NCBI GenBank assembly: GCA_964438865.1
Contig: CAYTMI010000001.1
Location: 372,001-436,000, forward strand
Origin: G016234445 sp964438865
GTDB lineage: Bacteria; Chloroflexota; Dehalococcoidia; Tepidiformales; Tepidiformaceae
DNA: 64,000 bases
Reading direction: 5' to 3'
Positions 58,055 through 64,000 of the stretch are shown here, one piece after another (position 1 is the stretch's first letter; every line of letters starts with the position of its first letter). The notes under the pieces are model-generated. The model made no database searches. It was not told the origin of the DNA and saw only the letters and a program-made list of their open reading frames with translations. Made by a program: the position numbers and the translations under genes.

Positions 58055-58447
58055 CTAACCGTGGCTGCTGGTCTTCCGCCTGAGCCAGGCCGTCACGGAA
58101 ACCAGACCGACCGCCACTACCAGCACGATGCCAGTGGCCACGAACACGAGGAACGACACGCCCTGGTCGCTGAATATCGGCTCGTCCCCTTCTTCTGGGA
58201 CCGAAACTGCGCCCGCCACGAACCCGGACAGGATGCATGACAGCCCACCTGCCAGCATCCAACCTCCTCCGGCCCACGCTCTCCAGGCAAGCGTGGCCGC
58301 AGTCGGGGTGAGCAGGTACAGGACCACAGAGATCTGATCGGGTGTCCCCCACCGAAGTTTCATCAGTGCGAAGCTCGCGACCGCGGTCGTGGCCGCCGCG
58401 CCCAAGGCCGCCGCAACGGCCCTCCAGCCTCCACGCCGCTCAGACAA
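58055..58447 (-). CDS. small hypothetical membrane protein
   Basis: 130-residue protein with four hydrophobic helices: AVAAALGAAATTAVASFALM, VLYLLTPTAATLAWRAWAGG, a GWMLAGGLSCILSGFVAGAV helix and a C-terminal FLVFVATGIVLVVAVGLVSV, followed by LRRKTSSHG. TTG at 58447 follows GGAGGGG by six bases, which decides the start. No family recognised. Divergent from asd. Confidence 0.6.
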   Translation of the reverse strand: MSERRGGWRAVAAALGAAATTAVASFALMKLRWGTPDQISVVLYLLTPTAATLAWRAWAGGGWMLAGGLSCILSGFVAGAVSVPEEGDEPIFSDQGVSFLVFVATGIVLVVAVGLVSVTAWLRRKTSSHG

Positions 58448-58591
58448 GGAAGTCCCCTCCAAGAGCCAGCCGTAGGCTAGCAGCCTCAATCCCCCAGTGC
58501 TGGGCCGCAATCCAAGCGGTGGACCGCGGATGACCCTTCCCCGGCGGCGGGATACCATAACCCCACACCATCCCTCCCCCGGAGCACTGCC

Positions 58592-59620
58592 CTGGACGCC
58601 TACAACATCACGGTGGTTGGCGGGGCCGGCATCGTCGGCCGCGAGTTCCTCAAGCTCCTCGATTCGCGCAACGTCCCCGTCAAGCGGCTGCGGCTGCTCG
58701 CCACCGCCCGCTCTGCCGGCAAGACCATCGACTTCCGGGGCAAGCCGATCACCATCGAAGAAACCACCGAGGCCAGCTTCACACCCGCGGACGAAGTCGT
58801 CTTCCTCTCTGCCTCGGGCGCGGCTTCGAAGCTCTACGCGCCCATCGCCCAGGCCAACGGCAGCTTCGTCATCGACGACTCCAGCGCCTACCGGATGGAC
58901 CCGGCCGTGCCCCTGGTCATCCCCGAGATCAACGCCGAAGACCTGGAATGGCACCGCGGCATCGTCAGCCAGCCAAACTGCACGACGACGCCGATGGTGC
59001 TGGCGCTCGCCCCCATCCACCGGGTCAACCCCGTGAAGCGCATCATTGTCAGCACCTACCAGGCGGTGGCGGGTGCGGGCGCGGCGGCGGTGGCGGGCCT
59101 CGCGGCGGAATCACGGGCGGCGCTGGAAGGCCGCCACGAACCCTCAGGCACCCAGAAGCGGGAGATCGCCTTCAACGCCGTCCCCCAGATCGACCTCTTC
59201 GCCGAAGCCGGCTACACGAAGGAAGAGATCAAGATGGCAAACGAGACGCGCAAGATCCTCCACGCGCCGGATGTGGCGATCAGCGCGACCTGCGTCCGCA
59301 TCCCCACCTTCTTCGGCCACGCCATGACCGTCTGGGCGGAGTTCGAACGCCCGATCGACCCTGCGGAAGCGCGCAGGCTCATCGCTTCGGCGCCGGGGGT
59401 CACGCTGATAGACGACCCCGCGAATGAGCAGTACCCGACGCCGATGGACGCCGCCGGCCGCGACGACGCGCTCGTCGGCCGGGTCCGGGCGGATTCGTCG
59501 CTCCCGGGGGCCATCACCTTCTGGACCGTCACCGACAGCATCCGCAAGGGCGCCGCGACGAACGTCGTCCAGGTGATCGAAGAGGCCGCGCGCCGGGGGC
59601 TCATCGGCCGCCGCGCATAG
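58592..59620 (+). CDS. asd: aspartate-semialdehyde dehydrogenase, apparent CTG start
   Basis: Second enzyme of the aspartate pathway to lysine, threonine and methionine; reduces aspartyl phosphate with NADPH. The 342-residue protein has the NADP loop VVGGAGIVG, the catalytic Cys130 in SQPNCTTTPM, VSTYQAVAGAGAAA and a C-terminal domain with DSIRKGAATN. The first GTG in frame (58613) would remove the first strand DAYNITV. CTG 58592 follows GGAG by seven bases and gives the expected N-terminus. No ATG or TTG alternative exists. Key residues are intact. Confidence 0.92.
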   Translation: MDAYNITVVGGAGIVGREFLKLLDSRNVPVKRLRLLATARSAGKTIDFRGKPITIEETTEASFTPADEVVFLSASGAASKLYAPIAQANGSFVIDDSSAYRMDPAVPLVIPEINAEDLEWHRGIVSQPNCTTTPMVLALAPIHRVNPVKRIIVSTYQAVAGAGAAAVAGLAAESRAALEGRHEPSGTQKREIAFNAVPQIDLFAEAGYTKEEIKMANETRKILHAPDVAISATCVRIPTFFGHAMTVWAEFERPIDPAEARRLIASAPGVTLIDDPANEQYPTPMDAAGRDDALVGRVRADSSLPGAITFWTVTDSIRKGAATNVVQVIEEAARRGLIGRRA

Positions 59621-59673
59621 GGGACGGCCATGCACGGTGTGGAGAAGCACCGCCAGTCATCGGCGATGGTCGG

Positions 59674-59743
59674 CCCCTGATCCCTGATCCCTGACCCCTG
59701 ACCCCTGACCCCTGACCCCTGACCCCTGACCCCTGACCCCTGA
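59674..59743. repeat. heptamer minisatellite, 10 x (C/T)CCCTGA
   Basis: Ten tandem heptamers: CCCCTGA, TCCCTGA twice, then CCCCTGA seven times. It lies 54 bp after asd, before a hydrolase gene, outside any coding region. Confidence 0.95.
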
Positions 59744-59801
59744 CGGCATTCGCCCACACCACCACGGCCGGTACAATTCCGCCCACAAAGCACCCCAGGA
59801 C

Positions 59802-60596
59802 ATGCCCATGCCAACCGCGCCCATTCGCGACTTGATGATGTACTACGAAGAGAAGGGAAGCGGCGAGCCGCTCGTGCTGATCATGGGTCTCGGCGCCGAC
59901 CTTCAGGCGTGGGCCTTCCAGGTGCCGGCCCTGGCCCAAGGCTTCCGCGTCATCACTTTCGACAACCGTGGCGCGGGCCGTACGAGCGCGCCCGACCGGC
60001 CCTACACCATCGCCCAGATGGCCGACGACGTGGCCGGGCTGCTGGACCACCTGAAGGTGACGAAAGCGCACATCCTTGGGTTCAGCATGGGTGGCGCCGT
60101 CGCCCAGGAATTCGCGCTGAAGTACCCGGCGAGGGTGAACAAGCTCATCCTCGTCTCCACCGCCGCGTCGTTCGAAGGCGCGACCGCTAACCTCGTGAAA
60201 AGCTGGGTCGACGTCCGCCGTTCGAACCTGAGCCGTGAGCAGGTAGTGCGCCTGACTGCGAACTGGCTCTACAGCGCCGAGTTGCTGGACGACGCCGCCC
60301 GCTTCGAAGGCTCGATCAAGAACTCCCTCGCGAACCCGTATGCCCAGCAGGACCACGCCTTCCTCCGGCAGGCGCAGGCGGTCCTCGCCTTCGGCGCGAA
60401 GGACCGGGCAGCCACGATCAAGGCGCCCACGCTCGTGCTCGCGGGCAAGGAAGACATCCTCGTGCCCCCGCGACGGTCGGAGAAGCTGGCGGCGCTCATC
60501 CCCGGGGCAACGGCGCAGACGCTATCCGGCGGTCATCTCGGCATCGTCGAGTTCGCCCCCGAATACAACGAGGCGATCCTCAGCTTCCTGAAGTAG
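59802..60596 (+). CDS. alpha/beta hydrolase (3-oxoadipate enol-lactonase-like)
   Basis: 264-residue hydrolase. Oxyanion region LVLIMGLGADLQAW, FDNRGAGRTSAP, nucleophile GFSMGGAVAQEFAL, acid in LVLAGKEDILVPP and base in LSGGHLGIVEFAP make a full triad. Sequence style is that of the PcaD/enol-lactonase group, but the true substrate is unknown. ATG 59802 or the ATG two codons later could be used. Upstream is the heptamer repeat. Confidence 0.84.
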   Translation: MPMPTAPIRDLMMYYEEKGSGEPLVLIMGLGADLQAWAFQVPALAQGFRVITFDNRGAGRTSAPDRPYTIAQMADDVAGLLDHLKVTKAHILGFSMGGAVAQEFALKYPARVNKLILVSTAASFEGATANLVKSWVDVRRSNLSREQVVRLTANWLYSAELLDDAARFEGSIKNSLANPYAQQDHAFLRQAQAVLAFGAKDRAATIKAPTLVLAGKEDILVPPRRSEKLAALIPGATAQTLSGGHLGIVEFAPEYNEAILSFLK

Positions 60597-60677
60597 TCCG
60601 TCCCTGGCCTCCCGCAGCGTCAATTTCCTAGGAAACCGGGCTTGTGTGACCTTGTTCACTTGACTTCCTCTGAAAAC

Positions 60678-60716
60678 TAACTGAACATTCAGTTACTGAA
60701 CGCCGATTCAGTTAGT
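60678..60716. promoter_or_regulatory. TetR operator cluster
   Basis: TAACTGAA-CA-TTCAGTTA (60678-60695) is a perfect palindrome; a further ACTGAA at 60695-60700 pairs with TTCAGTTAGT at 60707-60716. These half-sites lie 24-62 bp before the micro-gene that precedes tetR, so auto-repression is likely. A TTGACT at 60660-60665 may be the -35. Nothing else is visible in 60597-60739. Confidence 0.65.
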
Positions 60717-60739
60717 AGACCTCAGGAGGACCACCACTG

Positions 60740-60913
60740 ATGATTGAGCTCGACATGGCAAAAGCCCGCGAACGCGAACTGCACGTCCAGGCCCGGACGA
60801 TTGACTTCCGGATGGAATGGGACCGGATCAGCACCGTCGACCGGCTGGAGCGCGCCCTCAGGGCCGCAAAGCGGCGGGTGTTCGCCAGCAGCAACTCGCC
60901 GGCCCACGCCTGA
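60740..60913 (+). CDS. 57-residue charged protein in front of tetR
   Basis: Small helical protein: MIELDMAKARERELHV at the start, then DFRMEWDRISTVDRLERALR and an end in SPAHA. AGGAGGA lies nine bases before the ATG, and the tetR ATG follows its stop by 1 bp, so it is well placed for translation. It has no recognisable domain. It may be a leader or a partner of the regulator. Confidence 0.6.
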   Translation: MIELDMAKARERELHVQARTIDFRMEWDRISTVDRLERALRAAKRRVFASSNSPAHA

Positions 60914-60914
60914 C

Positions 60915-61535
60915 ATGCCGAAAGTCCCGGAAGCCCACCTGGAAGCGCGGCGGCGCAGCATCCTCGAAGCTGCCAGCCGCGTCTTTTCCAGGGAGGGCGT
61001 CCAGGACGCCACCATGGCCGCCGTCGCCCGGGAAGCGGGCATCTCACCCGGCGCCATTTACCGTTACTTCGCCAGCAAGGATGAACTCGCCCACGTCTGC
61101 TTCCTCGGCGGCAGCACCGAAGTAGCCGCCCGCTGGGGGGCCGTCGCCGAAGGCAGCATCGACCCCATGGCCGACCTCGAAGCGATGGCCGCGGACTCCT
61201 TCGGCCACCTTGGCGACCCGGCGGAGCGCACCTACACCATCCTCGCCCTCGAACACATGCTCGACCTGGCGCGTTCGAACGACGCCGAAGGGTTGCTCGC
61301 CGCGAAGGACTCCAAGGCGGCGATCGCCATCGTCCTTTGCAACCTCATCGCCCGGGCCCGCGCCGAGGGAGACCTTCCCAGCGCCATCGACCCCAGCCAC
61401 ATGGCCCAAGCCTTTATGACGTTCTACTGGGGCTGCCGTATCACCTTGCTGGTGGACCCCGGAGCCGACGTGATGGCGGCGCTTGACCAGGTGATCAACC
61501 TGATGCGGATCGCGGGCGGGAAACAGCCGCGGTAG
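60915..61535 (+). CDS. TetR/AcrR-family transcriptional regulator
   Basis: 206-residue regulator. The HTH reads SILEAASRVFSREGVQDATMAAVAREAGISPGAIYRYFASKDEL across residues 15-58, typical TetR, with a helical ligand domain behind it. ATG 60915 gives the usual N-terminus (PKVPEAHLEARRR); the longer frame upstream is out of family. It is probably auto-regulated through the palindromes at 60678-60716. Its stop abuts the stop of the convergent protease. Confidence 0.88.
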   Translation: MPKVPEAHLEARRRSILEAASRVFSREGVQDATMAAVAREAGISPGAIYRYFASKDELAHVCFLGGSTEVAARWGAVAEGSIDPMADLEAMAADSFGHLGDPAERTYTILALEHMLDLARSNDAEGLLAAKDSKAAIAIVLCNLIARARAEGDLPSAIDPSHMAQAFMTFYWGCRITLLVDPGADVMAALDQVINLMRIAGGKQPR

Positions 61536-63749
61536 TCAGTTCATCGTCACGGCGACCGGGCCCGGCGCCGTTATGTACACCCAGTACACCTGCAGCTTCA
61601 GCAGCGCCCCAAAGTCGTTGAGATACCGGGGGGCGGCGGCGGCGTGCGTCAGCCACCGGGATGCGCTGTTGTCGTAGTGCAGCACTGCGCTGTATTGCCC
61701 CGTGATCGCCGAGAAGGCATCCCCGACTGAACGGTTCGCGCCCGTATAGACAAAGTTGTTCCAGCCCGGCTGGAAGGTAACGATCCGCCCCGGCGGCGGG
61801 TTGGGGTTGAGGGTCCCCAGGCTGGCGGCCGGCGCCTTCACCCAGTACGCCTCGTACGTCCCGACCGAGGTCCAGTCGTTCACGTAAGCAGGGACACCCT
61901 TCAGGTAGCGTCGGTAGGCGCCCGGCGAATCGAGCCCGGAGAGCGTGGGATCCCAGGCATACGTCTCTGACCACGGGTTGGGCAGATAGGCCAGGGAGGC
62001 GGGCACCGGGCCGGAGGCTTCAAAGTGAGCGACGTTGCTCCAGGTGGGGCCATACACCTGCACCACGACTGACCCCGGCGCCGGCGAAACGCTGCTGTAG
62101 TCCTGCGACGGCTGGTTCAGGTTCTTGTCCCGGCCGGCCCATTGCAGGAGCGGGGTGGCTGGCCTGTTGGCCACGAACAACTGGACAGTCTTGCCCGGCG
62201 CCCCACATCCCGGGACCTCGCTCGCCGGTTTCACAGCCAGCGAGAAGCTCGCAAGCAGCGCCGCCGAGGCGGTGACGCTGCCGCAGGCGTTGCCGTCGAT
62301 CACGGCCCGTACCTCGGCCCCGAGTTCGTCCTTCCAATCATGGAGAGCGCTCCCGGTGACCGTCATCGGCAGGCGCTGGAGGGCGGCGCCGATGTTGATG
62401 ATCCCCGAGCCGGCCCAGTTGCCGCCGTGCGAGGCCGGTGCCGCGGGCGCCGCCGTGGCGCGGGCGATGGCGATGTAGTCCGCGGCGGCCAGGCCCGAAT
62501 TCCGCGACTTCATCAAGGCGAACATGCCGGAAACCAGCGGCGCCGCGAAGCTCGTCCCCCTGGGCTCGATGCCGTACGGCTGGGCGAGGCCCAGATCCGA
62601 ACGCAGGGTGCCGACGATGTTGCTGCCGGGCGCGGCGAAGTCCAGGGCCGGGCCGTAGCTGCTGTAGGTGGACCAAATGTTCCCCGCCAGGTTGTCGGCC
62701 GCGCCCACCGCGATCACGTTCTCGTACTGGGTGTAGGCCGCCGGGTAGCCGGGGCCGGGCTGCGTCGGGTTCTGCCCAAAGTTGCCGGCCGCGGCGACGA
62801 TGATGATGCCCTCGGCCTGGGCGGCCTGGATCGCCTCCCTGAGCACCTGGATGTCGGCCTGCTGGTGCGGCGGGCTGCTTGCAAGGCTGAGGTTGATGAT
62901 GTCGGCGCCCATCCGGCGTGCGTAGTCGATCCCGTGGGCCACGTTCGCCATGTCGCCGCTGGGCTGCCCCCCGTGCGAAGGGGTGCCGCAGTCGAGCACT
63001 TTCACCGCCATCAGCCGGACGTCCCACGCCACCCCACTGATGCCGGTGCCGTTGTCGCCGGCGGCGCCTATGATCCCCGCGACGATGGTCCCGTGGGAGT
63101 GATTGCTGGCGCCCGGCTTGCCGTTGTCATCCTGCACGTCGCCGCGGGCGCTGCCGGGCACGGACGTGTAGGTGTAGCCGCAGCCAGACTGCCGGTCCGC
63201 CGTGAGGTTGATAAAGCGGCAGCCGTTGACGTCGTCGGTGCAGCCGTTGCCGTCGTCGTCGATCCCGTTGCCAGTGATTTCGCCAGGGTTCACCCAGAGC
63301 CGCCCGGCGAGGTCGGGATGGGCAAGGTCGATGCCGGAATCGAGCACGGCCACGACCACCGTATTGCTGCCGGCGTGGAGATCCCAGGCCGCGGGCGCGC
63401 CGATCGTCTCCAGGTAGGATGCCTGGCTGCCGGGGTAGTAGGGGTCGTCCGGGGTTTCGGTCGCGAAGACCTGGGCGTCTGCTTCGGCCGAAAGCACGCC
63501 CGGGGCTGAGCGAAGCCGGGCGAGGAAGTGTTCCCGCGATTCGCCCGCGGGCACCGGCACGGAGCGATACCCGAGTTCCGCGAGCGAAGCACCCGCGCGG
63601 GCAGCGGTGACCCCGGGCGGCGCACCGTACTGGACCACCACATAGGATTCGGGGGCCGCGGGCGGCGCGGCCTCCACGCCGGGCGACCCGTGGACAGCCG
63701 CAAGGAGAGCGGCAGAGGCCGCCAGGATGGCTAGAATCCGCTTCCGCAA
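61536..63749 (-). CDS. secreted S8 (subtilisin) serine protease
   Basis: 737-residue exported protease. Signal peptide 1-27, an I9-like propeptide (YVVVQYGAPPGVTAARAGASLAELG onward to about 95), then the catalytic domain with Asp137 (VLDSGID), His219 (NHSHGTIVAG), oxyanion Asn323 (AAAGNFG) and Ser400 (RGTSFAAP). About 280 residues follow, partly beta-rich, with a GWNNFVYTG segment near the end. TTG 63749 is preceded by GGAGGGG. An Asp/Gly calcium loop (NGIDDDGNGCTDD) is visible at 161-173. Confidence 0.93.
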   Translation of the reverse strand: MRKRILAILAASAALLAAVHGSPGVEAAPPAAPESYVVVQYGAPPGVTAARAGASLAELGYRSVPVPAGESREHFLARLRSAPGVLSAEADAQVFATETPDDPYYPGSQASYLETIGAPAAWDLHAGSNTVVVAVLDSGIDLAHPDLAGRLWVNPGEITGNGIDDDGNGCTDDVNGCRFINLTADRQSGCGYTYTSVPGSARGDVQDDNGKPGASNHSHGTIVAGIIGAAGDNGTGISGVAWDVRLMAVKVLDCGTPSHGGQPSGDMANVAHGIDYARRMGADIINLSLASSPPHQQADIQVLREAIQAAQAEGIIIVAAAGNFGQNPTQPGPGYPAAYTQYENVIAVGAADNLAGNIWSTYSSYGPALDFAAPGSNIVGTLRSDLGLAQPYGIEPRGTSFAAPLVSGMFALMKSRNSGLAAADYIAIARATAAPAAPASHGGNWAGSGIINIGAALQRLPMTVTGSALHDWKDELGAEVRAVIDGNACGSVTASAALLASFSLAVKPASEVPGCGAPGKTVQLFVANRPATPLLQWAGRDKNLNQPSQDYSSVSPAPGSVVVQVYGPTWSNVAHFEASGPVPASLAYLPNPWSETYAWDPTLSGLDSPGAYRRYLKGVPAYVNDWTSVGTYEAYWVKAPAASLGTLNPNPPPGRIVTFQPGWNNFVYTGANRSVGDAFSAITGQYSAVLHYDNSASRWLTHAAAAPRYLNDFGALLKLQVYWVYITAPGPVAVTMN

Positions 63750-63770
63750 AGCCCCTCCCCCACGCGCCGG

Positions 63771-64000
63771 CTAGTTCTTCCCCACCGGCGTGGGGGGGCC
63801 TCCACGAGTGTCGGGAGTCGGTGCATCGTTGACGCGCTTGCCCAGCGCGTGCTCGTCCATGATAACCGCGACGGCCCGCGCCTGTTCAATCGTCATGAAT
63901 GGTACCCCGCCGAAGGTCCGCACGATCGCGACGAGGTTGCCGCGGCGGAACAAGAAGCTGTGGTAGACGGCGTTGACGGTGGAGTTTCCCAGCGTGCCCG
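63771..64000 (-). CDS. C-terminal part of a hypothetical protein (runs off right edge)
   Basis: 76 residues of a protein whose start lies beyond the window: GTLGNSTVNAVYHSFLFRRG, VAIVRTFGGVPFMTIEQARAVA, VIMDEHALGKRVNDAPTPD and a Lys-Asn end. The FLFRRGNLVAIVR strand followed by an AVIMDEH helix looks like a small exported alpha/beta domain, not identified. It lies 21 bp upstream of the protease in the same direction, so the two may share a transcript. Confidence 0.6.
   Translation of the reverse strand, partial: GTLGNSTVNAVYHSFLFRRGNLVAIVRTFGGVPFMTIEQARAVAVIMDEHALGKRVNDAPTPDTRGGPPTPVGKN

Noticed and set aside
59674..59743. Possible CRISPR array
   Set aside because: Units are 7 bp with no spacers; it is a minisatellite, and no cas gene is seen.
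60660..60688. Full sigma-70 promoter for the tetR unit
   Set aside because: TTGACT is good, but no acceptable -10 lies at 16-18 bp spacing, so only the operator is called.

Overview
The window is strongly GC-rich throughout and reads as a free-living bacterial chromosome segment, most likely from the phylum Chloroflexota (Dehalococcoidia-like). This is an inference from the gene mix: a nuoA-B-C-D-H-I order, holB next to a PSP1/YaaT gene, alanine/threonine/proline linkers after lipoboxes, many luciferase-like, SDR, MFS and acyl-CoA genes, and frequent GTG/TTG starts. No rRNA, tRNA or CRISPR array was seen.

Layout. 1-4115 (minus): 3' part of a complex I operon, nuoA-B-C-D-H-I, with stop/start overlaps throughout; nuoI runs off the left edge. 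4414-15371: three small cupredoxins, holB and a PSP1 gene, a luciferase-like oxidoreductase, a voltage-sensor-type K+ channel, an MFS carrier, an LDH2-type dehydrogenase and a PQQ-type sugar dehydrogenase. 15372-20501: pyruvate kinase, then a minus-strand signalling cluster (PAS-GGDEF with a frameshift, HDOD, degenerate GGDEF), then mscL. 20526-25685: small metabolic and repair genes, ending in an SRPBCC / TIGR01777 epimerase pair.

25776-32190 is an accessory island on the minus strand between core genes (TIGR01777 epimerase and gyrB). It holds an SPP1-type phage portal gene, small unknown genes, an AIPR-family abortive-infection protein with a nuclease-like N-terminus, and an overlapping pair of unknown genes. 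The pair is bracketed by two imperfect ~110 bp repeats, each encoding a 25-26 residue peptide. It looks like a decayed prophage module carrying defence cargo.

32231-42039 is mostly core: gyrB, a Rieske-like protein lacking its iron-sulfur histidines, an orphan Dam-type methylase, a TrmH/RlmB rRNA methyltransferase, a DEAD-box helicase with infA, a hydrolase, and a 3-hydroxyacyl-CoA dehydrogenase/thiolase operon. 42179-45554 is a second accessory patch. It has a tightly overlapping three-gene operon of unknown function, and a pair in which a secreted four-cysteine domain occurs once alone and once fused behind an HTH and a membrane helix.

45570-64000: two MFS carriers, PadR, a serine hydrolase, an alpha/beta-hydrolase/adenylate cyclase fusion with a gene remnant in front of it, a BKACE enzyme with a zinc ribbon, lipoproteins, an EEP-fold gene that apparently starts at CTG, a PAS hybrid histidine kinase with a 12-C tract near its start, aspartate-semialdehyde dehydrogenase (also apparently CTG), a heptamer minisatellite, a TetR locus with a clear operator, and a secreted subtilase.

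All family assignments come from reading motifs by eye; no database search was run.
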